Shown in pieces: positions 43,724 to 52,574 of a stretch of 54,411 nt of DNA. The notes beneath the pieces were generated by a model. The model did not search any database and was not told the origin of the DNA. It was given only the letters and a program-made list of their open reading frames with translations. Positions within the stretch are counted from its first letter, which is position 1, and the number at the start of each line of letters is the position of its first letter. Source of the DNA: Bradyrhizobium sp. (lineage in GTDB: Bacteria > Pseudomonadota > Alphaproteobacteria > Rhizobiales > Xanthobacteraceae). Location of the stretch: the NCBI RefSeq assembly GCF_027307225.1, contig NZ_DAHUXJ010000101.1, positions 1-54,411 of the forward strand, given 5' to 3'. Both the position numbers and the translations under genes were made by a program.

Positions 43724-43957
43724 ATGGAAAGCAGAGTTCAACGCCGCCGCTCGTTTAAGGCCGGAACGATCGGGTTCGGAGAGGGTCGGATCGACTGCAT
43801 CGTCAAGAACGTCTCTGACGCCGGCGCCGGACTTGAAGTCTCCACTCCGCTTTACATCCCCGAACAGTTTACACTGTTTGTCTCCAGCGACGATTTCAAG
43901 CGACCCTGCCAGGTTGTCTGGCGTCGAGCAAACCGGATCGGTGTCGTCTTCAAATAG
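43724..43957 (+). CDS. Single-domain PilZ protein (c-di-GMP receptor)
   Basis: The 77-residue protein has the PilZ c-di-GMP motif: an arginine cluster (ESRVQRRRSF) and an (N/D)xSxxG element in KNVSDAGAGLEV, then a C-terminal VVWRRANRIGVVF. Small PilZ proteins bind c-di-GMP and act on partners. As third gene of the synthase operon it ties this operon to the c-di-GMP enzyme encoded at 35849-37738. Confidence 0.88.
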   Translation: MESRVQRRRSFKAGTIGFGEGRIDCIVKNVSDAGAGLEVSTPLYIPEQFTLFVSSDDFKRPCQVVWRRANRIGVVFK

Positions 43958-43989
43958 GCCAAAAGCAGATGTCCAGCTTGCGAGACGCC

Positions 43990-44784
43990 TCAATGTTCGA
44001 CCCGGTACAGGCGCCATCGCCCCGGCACGCCTTTGAGCTGGTGGAGGCCGCGATCCTTGAAACGGATTGCGGTCTGCGGCATCAGATCCTTGACCGCGCT
44101 TGAGACCAGAATTTCGCCGGCACGGGCTTTTGCGGCGACGCGCGCGCCGATGTGAAATGCGAGACCAACCACGTCCGCCCCGCCCACCTTGTATTCGCCG
44201 GCGTGCAACCCCACCCTGATCTCCAGTCCCAACGTGCGCACGGCCGCGAGGATTGCGGACGCGCAACGGATCCCGGCGGCCGGCACGCCGAACGTCGCCA
44301 GCATTCCGTCGCCCGTCGTCACGACTTCTTTTCCGCGCAACGTCTTCAGCTCTCGGCGGACGGCGGCGTAGTAATGATTCATCACCACTGTCCAACGCGA
44401 ATCGCCGAGCCGCGCGGCTTTTTCGGTGGACCGAACGATATCGACAAAGAGGATGGTGCCGAGCGCTTGTCCGAGCCCGGCGTCACGCGCTGCGGTTCGG
44501 CGCCGAGTCGCAATATTTCCAGCCAGCGGTTCATAGCGATGATTGCGTCGTCGCGCGATTGCGGCTTTTGCATAGTCCTTGGCACGCTGCACCGTGCCGC
44601 AACGAACTGTTTTCACCCTCGGTGGAAGCGTCCAGTAAACCTTTCGTCCATCGCCGACGCCAAGGACTTCCACCGCGCCCCACTTCAGAGAAATCGCCGA
44701 GCCAACCCGTCGAATACACCATGCCTTTGAGGTGTATCCGGAAACGTTGGACTGATGGACTCCGATGCGAAGGAATTTGGGCAT
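43990..44784 (-). CDS. Class III adenylate/guanylate cyclase with an N-terminal WGR-like domain
   Basis: The 264-residue protein has an N-terminal WGR-like region (about 10-60, ISLKWGAVEV) and a C-terminal cyclase homology domain (about 100-264). Metal-binding aspartates are in ILFVDIVRST and VTTGDGMLATF. The position that normally carries the transition-state Asn reads GLAFHIGARV, with His in its place, while the Arg is kept. This variant is common in a subgroup of rhizobial cyclases and its activity is uncertain. It is convergent with the PilZ gene. Confidence 0.85.
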   Translation of the reverse strand: MPKFLRIGVHQSNVSGYTSKAWCIRRVGSAISLKWGAVEVLGVGDGRKVYWTLPPRVKTVRCGTVQRAKDYAKAAIARRRNHRYEPLAGNIATRRRTAARDAGLGQALGTILFVDIVRSTEKAARLGDSRWTVVMNHYYAAVRRELKTLRGKEVVTTGDGMLATFGVPAAGIRCASAILAAVRTLGLEIRVGLHAGEYKVGGADVVGLAFHIGARVAAKARAGEILVSSAVKDLMPQTAIRFKDRGLHQLKGVPGRWRLYRVEH

Positions 44785-45031
44785 GAACGCGCGGCCGATC
44801 GAAGGCTAATTAAGGCAAAGCGTATTCATACATTCCCGCATTGGCAACGGCACTTGCGGTCGAAAAATTGCCGACGCCTCTCGTATCATTCGCGTTGACG
44901 ATCAACCCTGCGAGAGCACCATGGCGACAAGGGTTCCGCCGTCCTGTCGAGCGAGCCCGTTCAGCGAAAGCAGAGCAAGAAAAGAGAAGAGCTCGGCCAT
45001 ATGGCACAGCCCTCACGTTTTTGAGGCGCGT

Positions 45032-45976
45032 TCAGGCGTCCTCGGGTACCTGACCAGGTCTGCCTTGTGCCCGCTCGAGGCGAGAACGCTCCCAAGGGGC
45101 AAGGTTGGCGGCGGCTTCGTACGTGCTTTGCAAGAAGACCAAGAGTGCCGTGTCGGGATCTGCGCTGGAGCGAACCGCGTCGTAAGACAACAGGAATTCT
45201 CCAAGCTGAACATCGAACATGGCGGCGTCAGGCTCAACCCTGGCTAGGTTGAAGCCGGCTGGCACGGGATAGGCGTAGCTGTAGAAGGTGGGACGCTCGA
45301 CACCAGGCCAAAAGCCCGCGCTTGACACCTCCCTGCAATATGCTTCGCGAGCCACGGCGTTCGGCACGTGAGGCATGCCGCCCGGGTGCGGCGGAGCATC
45401 GCGCCCCGAGAAGCGGGTCACCGCCAAATCAAAGCTGCCCCAGAACAGGTGAATGGGGCTGCATTTGCCGATAAAGCGCGAGCGAAATAGCAGGAAGACC
45501 CGCTGCACCTGCAGCATGGCGCGCCAATACGCTCTTGCGGCCTCGGGATCGTAAGCACGCAGCGCACGATCCTCGTCGAAGGCAATCGCGTCTGGAATTT
45601 CGCAGGGCATCAGATGGACGTCAACCGCCAACCCAAGCTCGGCAAGCGCCGTCATCGTCGCATCGTAGAAAGCGGCAACACTCAGCGCTTCCAATTTCAC
45701 GCGCCTCGTCTCGCCGGCGGCGGTGTCGATCCGCAAGACGTCGCTCAATAAATCAAACTCGATTTCAAAAGCGCGACCGCCCGCATAGATCGGTCCGGTG
45801 GCGAAGCCGCGGCCCGACAGGTAAAAGGTCGCCTGCCAGCTATGATTGATCCAAGGTGTCAGCATCAGCCGCACCTTGCCGACCACTTGGCTCCAGAGAT
45901 GAAGAACATCGGTCGTCGGCCGAAGATTTAACGCCGCCAAGTCGGGCCACGAATTGTTGGACGTCCTGGACATCAT
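45032..45976 (-). CDS. DUF5996-family protein
   Basis: The 314-residue protein matches the DUF5996 family by its start (WPDLAALNLRPTTDVLHLW), the central HLMPCEIPDAIAF and the segment LFWGSFDLAVTRFSGR. No catalytic mechanism is known. ATG 45976 follows GGGAGG; the frame is open from GTG 45982. It is a single gene between the cyclase and the rhodanese. The 247 bases downstream (44785-45031) hold no supported gene. Confidence 0.8.
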   Translation of the reverse strand: MMSRTSNNSWPDLAALNLRPTTDVLHLWSQVVGKVRLMLTPWINHSWQATFYLSGRGFATGPIYAGGRAFEIEFDLLSDVLRIDTAAGETRRVKLEALSVAAFYDATMTALAELGLAVDVHLMPCEIPDAIAFDEDRALRAYDPEAARAYWRAMLQVQRVFLLFRSRFIGKCSPIHLFWGSFDLAVTRFSGRDAPPHPGGMPHVPNAVAREAYCREVSSAGFWPGVERPTFYSYAYPVPAGFNLARVEPDAAMFDVQLGEFLLSYDAVRSSADPDTALLVFLQSTYEAAANLAPWERSRLERAQGRPGQVPEDA

Positions 45977-46102
45977 GAACACCTCCCTGCAGAAGCTGAC
46001 ATCATTCGATCACGCGCGCAGCCATTGGCCGCTTCCTCCGTAAGCTCGCAAACGCATCGACAGGAGTTCGGCTTCAGCCTTACGAATCGGACGACGCTCT
46101 TC

Positions 46103-47335
46103 TCAGATCACGAAGAAACCGTGCGTGCCGTCGCGCTTGAGCTGTTCGACCAGACCGTATTCCCAATCGAAATAGGCTTGCATCGCGTCGCTCGACGCTT
46201 CGGTGCCTTCGTAAGGACGCCGGTAGCGATGCAATGGATCAGCCTTCGGCAGAGCCGGCGGAGGTCCAACTTCGAGGGCGCGATCGTAGCTGCCCTCGAG
46301 CACATAAACCTCGAAAGCCATCTGCGCGAGCCATGACGCGGTCATGTCGGCGCGTACGCCCTTGTCGTCGGTCAGAACGATGCGCGCGCCGCGCACCGGC
46401 GCGGCCATGTCGATCTCCTGCACAAGCTGGCCGCCTGGATAGTGACGAAAGCCCGGAATATGCCCGGCCGCGTAATCTTCGAGGGGACGAACGTCGAGGC
46501 GATACAGCGTTCGCGTTCGATCCCGTTCGAGCGCCGCAACATGACCCGGATCGAGGTGCCGGACGCCGGCGCGGTAGGCGACTTCGCGCGCCCTATCTCT
46601 CGCGCCCTCGAACAGGCCGATGCCGCCGCGCCGGTCAGCGCCGTGCTCGAGCGGCTGGTTGGCGAGTGTCCAGCCCATCGTGCCATTGCGAAGCGCGACC
46701 ACCCGGTTTGCGACACCGGCATTGATCAGCGATTGCGTGCCGATGATCGATCGGGTGCGGCCTGCGCAGTTCACGACAATGGTGGTCGCGGGATCGGGCG
46801 CGACGTGGCCTGCACGAAGCACCAATTCCGCGCCGGGTACGCTGAGCGAGCCCGGGATGTTCATATTGGCGTATTCATCGGGCCGCCGAACATCGAGAAT
46901 CCGGACATCGGCGTGGCTCGCCAGCAGGGAGGCGACTTCTTCGGCCGACAATGACGGCGTATGGCGGCGCGACTCCACCAGTTCGCCAAAGGCCTTGGCG
47001 TACGAATTGACGTCGATGAAAATTTCAAAACCTGCCTTCCGCCAGGCTTCGAGCCCCCCATCAAGATGACGAATGTCGGTATACCCCAGGGCCTTGAGAC
47101 GAGCCGCGGCCTCGGCCACGAGACCTTCGCCGGCGTCATAGACCACGATCGGCACGTCCTTGCGCGGCAGCCGTGCCCCGGCCTCGAGCGCAATCTGCCC
47201 CACAGCCATGTTGGCGGCAAACAGCGGATGGCCGGTGGCAGAGTCTGCCTCATGGCGCAGATCGAGCAGCGCGATTTCCTGGCGCAACAGCAGCATGCTG
47301 CGCACTTGCAAGGGGGTAACAGGTGGAATGTTCAT
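46103..47335 (-). CDS. Three-domain rhodanese-like protein with one active-site cysteine
   Basis: The 410-residue protein contains three rhodanese domains (about 1-105, 125-225 and 255-350). Only the middle one has the catalytic cysteine, in VVNCAGRTRSIIG. The first (VVYDAGEGLV) and the third (VLTDDKGVRAD) have lost it. Rhodaneses move sulfur between donors and acceptors such as cyanide or protein thiols. The inactive domains may dock partners. ATG 47335 was taken as start; no clear ribosome binding site is seen. Confidence 0.88.
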   Translation of the reverse strand: MNIPPVTPLQVRSMLLLRQEIALLDLRHEADSATGHPLFAANMAVGQIALEAGARLPRKDVPIVVYDAGEGLVAEAAARLKALGYTDIRHLDGGLEAWRKAGFEIFIDVNSYAKAFGELVESRRHTPSLSAEEVASLLASHADVRILDVRRPDEYANMNIPGSLSVPGAELVLRAGHVAPDPATTIVVNCAGRTRSIIGTQSLINAGVANRVVALRNGTMGWTLANQPLEHGADRRGGIGLFEGARDRAREVAYRAGVRHLDPGHVAALERDRTRTLYRLDVRPLEDYAAGHIPGFRHYPGGQLVQEIDMAAPVRGARIVLTDDKGVRADMTASWLAQMAFEVYVLEGSYDRALEVGPPPALPKADPLHRYRRPYEGTEASSDAMQAYFDWEYGLVEQLKRDGTHGFFVI

Positions 47336-47504
47336 GGACACGCAGCTTTAAAGAAGGGAAGTTTAGCCTTGCACGGCCGCTTGCCCAATTTCAACCGGCC
47401 GGCCGGATCGGCCGCCATATCGTGCCAGGCATATTGGAACTTCCAGTTAGGTCAGGCGTTTATCTCGGTTAAATCGATGTCTTCCTGGCAAGTGGGGGAT
47501 CTGC

Positions 47505-49430
47505 GTGGAGCGTACGGAACGGTTAGAGGCCTCGGAATCAAACGAAGGCCGCTTCCGCCTGCTCATTGATGCGATCACCGATTACGCCATTTACATGCTC
47601 GATCCGGACGGGACAATCACCAGCTGGAATCCCGGCGCCAGGCGTTTCAAGGGATACGAGGAATCCGAAATCATCGGCGAGAATTTCTCGCGTTTCTATT
47701 CGCCGGAAGACCGCAAGGCCGGGCTTCCGGAGCATGCCCTTGATATCGCCGCGCGCGAGGGCCGCTTCGAAAGCGAGGGCTGGCGCGTCCGCAAGGACGG
47801 CACCAAATTCTGGGCATTGGCGATCATCGATCCGATCCGAGACAATGCCGGCGACCTGATCGGCTTCGCCAAGATCACGCGTGACCTGACCGAGCGACGG
47901 AAGGCCGAAGCCACGTTGCGCAACAGCCAGGAGCAGTTTCGCCTCCTGGTGCAAGGCGTCACCGACTATGCGATCTTCATGTTGAGCCCCGAAGGATGCG
48001 TTTCAAGCTGGAATCCCGGAGCCCAGCGCATCAAGGGCTATAGCCCCGAGGAAATCATCGGCCGGCACTTCTCGCGCTTCTATACCGAGGAGGATCGGCA
48101 AGCCGGCCGCCCGGAAGAAGCGCTCGCTATTGCCGCAAGAGAAGGACGCGTCGAAAGAGAGGGGTGGCGGGTTCGCAAGGACGGGACGAAATTCTTTGCT
48201 CACGTCGTCATCGATGCGATTTACAGCCCCGACGGATCGCTGCTCGGCTTCGCCAAGATCACCCGCGACATCACCGAGCGAAGAAATGCGGCACGCGCAC
48301 TGGAGGAGACCCGCGAGGCGCTGCTGCAATCGCAGAAGATGGAAGCGATCGGTCACTTGACCGGCGGCATCGCGCACGACTTCAACAATCTGCTGATGGC
48401 CATTCAAGGCAGCCTGGAGCTTTTGCAAAGACGGTTGCCCGGGCACGATCCGAAAATCGCGCGGCTGATCGACAACGCCGTTCAAGGAACGCGGCGCGGC
48501 GCCGCGCTGACGCAGCGGATGCTGGCCTTTGCCCGGCGTCAGGAACTGAAGCTCGTACCGCTCGACGTGCGCGATGTGGTGCAGCAAATGACCAATCTCT
48601 TGCAGGGTTCGCTCGGTCCGTCGGTTCGGGTCGAAACGCGTTTTCCTCCCGAGCTCCCGAAAGTGGCGGCTGACGCCACCCAACTCGAACTCGCGCTGCT
48701 CAACCTCGCGATCAATGGGCGCGACGCAATGCCCAATGGCGGCGCCATCACGATCGGCGCGACCGAACGAGCCGATGTGCCGGGCCTGAAAGCGGGAAAT
48801 TATCTCTGTGTGAGCGTGACCGACACCGGCACCGGCATGGACGAAGAAACACTCAAGCGCGCCATGGAGCCGTTTTTCACGACCAAAGGCGTCGGCAAGG
48901 GGACGGGCCTTGGACTGCCAATGGTCCACGGAATGGCCGAACAATCCGGCGGGAAACTGCTCCTGAAAAGCACGCCTGGCAAGGGAACGGCGGCCGAACT
49001 CTATCTCCGGGTCGCACCAAACGAGAAGGCCCTGCCGGCGCAAAGCGCCGAGACCCCTGCTCCCTCGCCGGTCAACAAGAGCCTTGCAATTCTCACGGTC
49101 GACGATGACCCGCTGGTCGCGCTCAACACCTCGGCCCTGCTCGAAGAGCTCGGCCATACGGTTTACAGCGCGCCTTCTGCCCTGGACGCGCTCGACATCA
49201 TGCACCGGGAAAAGAACATCGATCTGATGATCACCGATCAGCTGATGCCCGACATGACCGGCTCTGAGCTCGCCGCGAGGATCCGGGCGGAGAACGCGCA
49301 TATTCCGATCATTCTGGCGACCGGATACGCCGAACTCGCGCCGGGAGAAGGCGAAGGACTGCCACGGCTCGCAAAACCGTTCAGCCAGCGCGAATTGGCG
49401 GAAGCGATCGCCCGCGCCGTGACGTCTTGA
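47505..49430 (+). CDS. Cytosolic PAS-PAS-histidine kinase-receiver hybrid
   Basis: The 641-residue protein has two similar PAS domains (about 15-130 and 140-255, each with SWNPGA, KGY, FSRFY and the DLTERR or DITERR ending). A HisKA domain (GGIAHDFNNLLMAIQGSLE, about 290), an HATPase domain (NLAINGRDAM, DTGTGMDEE and GTGLGLPMVHG) and a C-terminal receiver (MITDQLMPDMTG, about 530-640) follow. There are no membrane segments. HDFNN-type kinases with a terminal receiver are common in rhizobia. GTG 47505 follows GGGGG. No partner regulator is adjacent. Confidence 0.92.
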   Translation: MERTERLEASESNEGRFRLLIDAITDYAIYMLDPDGTITSWNPGARRFKGYEESEIIGENFSRFYSPEDRKAGLPEHALDIAAREGRFESEGWRVRKDGTKFWALAIIDPIRDNAGDLIGFAKITRDLTERRKAEATLRNSQEQFRLLVQGVTDYAIFMLSPEGCVSSWNPGAQRIKGYSPEEIIGRHFSRFYTEEDRQAGRPEEALAIAAREGRVEREGWRVRKDGTKFFAHVVIDAIYSPDGSLLGFAKITRDITERRNAARALEETREALLQSQKMEAIGHLTGGIAHDFNNLLMAIQGSLELLQRRLPGHDPKIARLIDNAVQGTRRGAALTQRMLAFARRQELKLVPLDVRDVVQQMTNLLQGSLGPSVRVETRFPPELPKVAADATQLELALLNLAINGRDAMPNGGAITIGATERADVPGLKAGNYLCVSVTDTGTGMDEETLKRAMEPFFTTKGVGKGTGLGLPMVHGMAEQSGGKLLLKSTPGKGTAAELYLRVAPNEKALPAQSAETPAPSPVNKSLAILTVDDDPLVALNTSALLEELGHTVYSAPSALDALDIMHREKNIDLMITDQLMPDMTGSELAARIRAENAHIPIILATGYAELAPGEGEGLPRLAKPFSQRELAEAIARAVTS

Positions 49431-49538
49431 AATCGATCGCATATCCGGCCATCTCTCCGATCTGCCGAACGCGACTCGCGAGAGCCGTTTGACCGCGGCT
49501 GTCGAGGCGCTAAGATTTGCCGGAAACGGAGAAGAAAC

Positions 49539-50324
49539 ATGGAGGATATCACGGCTCAGCGTGCGGCTGAATGGCTCGTGGCCGAACACCGGGCCGGCCG
49601 CCGCTTTGTGACGTTGGAACCGCCGGCTGCACCTGCCACCATTTCGGATGCCTACGATATTCAGGACAGATATGTCGCGCTGCTGCGCCGTGAGAACGGA
49701 GGTCCGGTCGGCTACAAGGTTGGGCTGACGTCGGCGACGATGCAAGCGTTTTGCCGGATCGATCACCCGATCGCCGGCGTCGTGCTTGCTTCGCGCCTGC
49801 ATCGTTCGGGCAGCAGGGTGCCGCGAGCAGATTTTGGGCGGCTCGGCCTTGAATTTGAAATCGCGGTCCGCATCAAGTCGGATATCCCGGCAACTGCGGC
49901 GGGGCATACCGTGGAGACGATCGCCCCCCACATTGACGGCGTTTGCGCCGCGATCGAACTGGTCGACGACCGCGCTGCGGATTATGCGAGCATCGATGTG
50001 CGCTCACTGGTGGCGGATAATTCCTGGAATGCCGGCATTGTACTTTCGGACTTCAAACCGGCCTGGCCCGATCTTGCGCCCCTGCCCGGGCGCGCGACGA
50101 AGGACGGCGATCTGATCGGCGAGGGATGCGGGCGAGATATCCTCGGGCATCCCTTCAATTCGGTGGCCTGGCTTGCCGCTCAGTTGGCTTCACGCGGCGG
50201 CGCACTGAAGGCAGGTGAGGTCGTGATGACCGGAAGCGTCATGAAAACCGTCTTCCCCGAGCAGGACGCGCATTATCGTTTCGACCTCGAGGGACTGGGC
50301 TTCGTCGAGGTACAAGTTTCCTAA
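49539..50324 (+). CDS. 2-keto-4-pentenoate hydratase-like protein (fumarylacetoacetase superfamily)
   Basis: The 261-residue protein has the length and motifs of MhpD/TodG-like hydratases: GYKVGLTSATMQ, then LGLEFEIAVRI with metal-binding glutamates, then CAAIELVDDR and EVVMTGSVMKTVF. These enzymes add water to 2-hydroxypenta-2,4-dienoate in aromatic ring degradation, or decarboxylate related oxo acids. A good ribosome binding site (GGAGAAG) precedes ATG 49539. No other aromatic-degradation gene is nearby, so the pathway is unknown. Confidence 0.88.
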   Translation: MEDITAQRAAEWLVAEHRAGRRFVTLEPPAAPATISDAYDIQDRYVALLRRENGGPVGYKVGLTSATMQAFCRIDHPIAGVVLASRLHRSGSRVPRADFGRLGLEFEIAVRIKSDIPATAAGHTVETIAPHIDGVCAAIELVDDRAADYASIDVRSLVADNSWNAGIVLSDFKPAWPDLAPLPGRATKDGDLIGEGCGRDILGHPFNSVAWLAAQLASRGGALKAGEVVMTGSVMKTVFPEQDAHYRFDLEGLGFVEVQVS

Positions 50325-50630
50325 TCGAGTTCAGTTAAGTTCGGAGTGGATGTTGTTTCCGAGATTTTCTGCCTTGCTCCCGATGCCGTCAACAGGATGC
50401 TGCGCGACTTCTTCGGCTGAATGACCGGCGGATCCGCCTTGACCATCACCCGGCGGCAAGACCTGTCCGCTGCCAATGAGCCGGGCCGCCACGGATAAAC
50501 CGTCTTCGGCCCGCCAAAGTCGACTGCCTAAAATCATTGGGAGGACGGTTGGCTGGAGCGGACAAGTGCGCTTAATCCGTGATAATTCCGAATCAGGCCG
50601 TTACCCCGTGACCAGCAGGCTGTAGACATC
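50325..50630. other. Intergenic region without a recognised feature
   Basis: These 306 bases lie between the hydratase gene and the first gene of the membrane locus. I see no coding pattern, hairpin array or palindrome of the CTAG family here. Confidence 0.5.
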
Positions 50631-52085
50631 GTGAGCGTCCCCGGAACCCGCCCGTCAGCCATCGCGCGCATCCGGGCCCTTTTAAGTCAGCCCGCCCACC
50701 ATTACCGCCCGGCCACCACGGTTTTTCTCGACCTGAACGTCGATCGCGTCGCCGACGAATTCGGCTTGGCCACCCTTGGAACCGAGCGTGGCGCCGAGAA
50801 CCGTCCGACCTCCGACGCCCAGACGATGGACGACGTCGAGCACAAGATCGTCGAGCGCATCGAGGCCCACAAGCAGGACGCGAACGTCATCTATCTCGAG
50901 CAGTTGCACACCTATGACGAGCGACTGAACGCGCTGTCGTTCGAGGAGCGCTTTGCCACCATCCAGCAGGCCGCGCCGGAGGCGGTCGGCGATTTTCGCG
51001 CCGAAGCGACCGTTGGCCGCGACGAGCTTTTCGTTTTGCGCCGGCGCCTGAACGAGTCCGAAATCGAGCGCGAGCAGTTTCGCAAACATCACCGCATCGA
51101 ACGCCCGGCGCGGCTGGCGAGCCCCGGCAAGGTCATCCTGAAGATCGGCGTTCTTGCGATCCTGTTGATCATCGAGGTCGTGATCAACGGAAGCTTTCTC
51201 GCCAAGGCCAATCTCGGCGGCCTGCTGGGCGGAGCCGTGCAGGCCGTGGCCTTCGCGGCGCTCAACATCATTGCCAGCTTCTTCTGGGGCATGGTGCTGA
51301 TCCGCCTGGTCAATCGTCGGAACTATCTCTTGAAGCTGGTCGGCGTCGTGTCTTTCCTGGCCTATCTCGCCTTCGCGGCCGCACTGAATCTCACGCTGTC
51401 GCATTTGCGCGAAATTCCGCCTGCGGTCGCCCTGAGCGACAATGTCGGGCAGGAAGTGCTGCATCGCCTGCTGACCACACCTTACGGCCTCACCGACATC
51501 AATTCGTGGTTGCTGTTCGCGCTTGGCTTTGTCTTTTCGCTGATCGCAATGGCGGACGGCTTGTTGTTCTTCGATCCCTACATGGGCTATGTCGGGCTTG
51601 AGCGGCGCTGGATCGAGGCGACCCGCCAGTTTGCCGATGCGCGCGGCGAACTGATCGAGCGGCTTCGGGATATTCGCGAAGACGCCACCGAGGCCATGAA
51701 CGAGGCGGCACGCGATCTGTCGGTTCGGCGCAGCGAATACGATTCGCTGCTGCAGGGCAGGCAGCGGCTGGCGCAACGCTTCGACCAGCATCAAAACCAG
51801 ATCGAACAGACCGCGCGTGCCTTGCTCGAAATCTACCGCGAAGCGAACCGCAAGGTCCGTTCGACGCCAACTCCCCCCTATTTTGCCAAGCCCTACGGCA
51901 TGGAACGGATCAGCTATGCAGGCGGGGAACCGAGCGCCAGCGCTCGCGATAATTTGCGTACCATGATCGCCGAGACCCAGGCGTTGCTGAGCCAACAGAT
52001 CAAGGCAATCCACGAAGCATTCGACCGGGCGGTGCGCACCTATCGCGAGATCGACGAATTGCTGCCGGAGAAGGCGAGTGGCTAG
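50631..52085 (+). CDS. Unrecognised membrane protein with coiled coils (first gene of a membrane locus)
   Basis: The 484-residue protein has a charged, helical N-terminal region (about 1-175), four predicted membrane helices (about 178-202, 208-232, 238-262 and 292-315), and a long helical C-terminal tail (about 325-484) rich in Glu, Arg and Gln that should form a coiled coil. I do not recognise the family. GTG 50631 is the start. The stop codon TAG is the inner part of a CTAG that opens a palindrome array, so the array begins exactly at the gene end. The next two genes on this strand are also membrane-associated. Confidence 0.75.
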   Translation: MSVPGTRPSAIARIRALLSQPAHHYRPATTVFLDLNVDRVADEFGLATLGTERGAENRPTSDAQTMDDVEHKIVERIEAHKQDANVIYLEQLHTYDERLNALSFEERFATIQQAAPEAVGDFRAEATVGRDELFVLRRRLNESEIEREQFRKHHRIERPARLASPGKVILKIGVLAILLIIEVVINGSFLAKANLGGLLGGAVQAVAFAALNIIASFFWGMVLIRLVNRRNYLLKLVGVVSFLAYLAFAAALNLTLSHLREIPPAVALSDNVGQEVLHRLLTTPYGLTDINSWLLFALGFVFSLIAMADGLLFFDPYMGYVGLERRWIEATRQFADARGELIERLRDIREDATEAMNEAARDLSVRRSEYDSLLQGRQRLAQRFDQHQNQIEQTARALLEIYREANRKVRSTPTPPYFAKPYGMERISYAGGEPSASARDNLRTMIAETQALLSQQIKAIHEAFDRAVRTYREIDELLPEKASG

Positions 52086-52160
52086 TGGAGTGGATTTGAC
52101 ATTCGCGACCCACCCGGCCGCGAATTCGCAAAGCGAATGTCAAATCCTAAACTCCACTAG
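52082..52160. repeat. CTAG-palindrome, class 3 (element G)
   Basis: The arms are CTAGTGGAGT and ACTCCACTAG, with upper stem GGATTTGACATTCGC and a 3-base bulge on the right arm. Its first CTAG contains the stop codon of the gene ending at 52085. Confidence 0.9.
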
Positions 52161-52173
52161 AATCATATATTTG

Positions 52174-52249
52174 CTAGTGGTCCTTTGATTCTAACATTCG
52201 CAAAAGTGCACGCTGAGAAGGGATGCGAATGTTAGAATCGGACCACTAG
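52174..52249. repeat. CTAG-palindrome, class 4 (element H)
   Basis: The arms are CTAGTGGTCC and GGACCACTAG, with upper stem GATTCTAACATTCGCA and a TTT bulge on the left arm. The linker AATCATATATTTG joins it to element G, and its last CTAG is shared with element I. Confidence 0.9.
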
Positions 52250-52323
52250 TGCGGCGAATTTGAAGTTCCTATCGTTTCGCCGCGAGTTGGCCATAGGAAC
52301 TTCAAATTCAAAAGCCGCACTAG
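52246..52323. repeat. CTAG-palindrome, class 2, inverted (element I)
   Basis: This is class 2 in the opposite orientation to elements B, D and N: its bulge (AAAA) is on the right arm and its loop is the reverse complement of theirs. It shares a CTAG with each neighbour. Confidence 0.9.
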
Positions 52324-52397
52324 TGTAGTGGATTTTACAATCGCTCCCCCCAAGCAGCGAGTCCGGAAAGCGAATGTCAAATCCTAAACTACACTAG
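52320..52397. repeat. CTAG-palindrome, class 3 (element J)
   Basis: The basal stem reads CTAGTGTAGT and ACTACACTAG, where elements G and O have GGAGT and ACTCC; both sides changed together. The upper stem is slightly mismatched (TTTTACAATCGCT against AGCGAATGTCAAAT). Confidence 0.88.
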
Positions 52398-52409
52398 AAT
52401 CTAATATTT

Positions 52410-52484
52410 CTAGTGATCCTATGATTCTAACATTCGCAAAGTGCACGCTGAGGGGGGATGCGAATGTTAGAATCGGATCACTAG
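52410..52484. repeat. CTAG-palindrome, class 4 (element K)
   Basis: The basal stem reads CTAGTGATCC and GGATCACTAG, a paired G-C to A-T change relative to element H. The linker AATCTAATATTT joins it to element J. Confidence 0.9.
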
Positions 52485-52498
52485 CATCAATAAAGTTG

Positions 52499-52574
52499 CT
52501 AGAGCTCGTTCGATTCCGAAGTTCGCATTAGAGGTTGCCGCGATGTCATACGAACTTCGGAATCGGAGCTCTAG
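52499..52574. repeat. CTAG-palindrome, class 1, inverted (element L), carrying a start codon
   Basis: This is class 1 in the opposite orientation to elements A, C and M. Its loop contains GAGG followed by ATG at 52543, which is the start of the next gene, and its right arm encodes that protein's first ten or eleven residues. Confidence 0.9.

Noticed and set aside
44810..45016. Minus-strand frame of 68 codons between the cyclase and DUF5996 genes
   Set aside because: No start signal or family is recognisable. A short overlapping frame from an ATG near 45003 ends after about 32 codons. The evidence is too weak to call a gene.
52082..52574. CRISPR-like array
   Set aside because: The repeats are palindromes of four classes with irregular short linkers and shared ends, no unique spacers of constant length and no cas genes.
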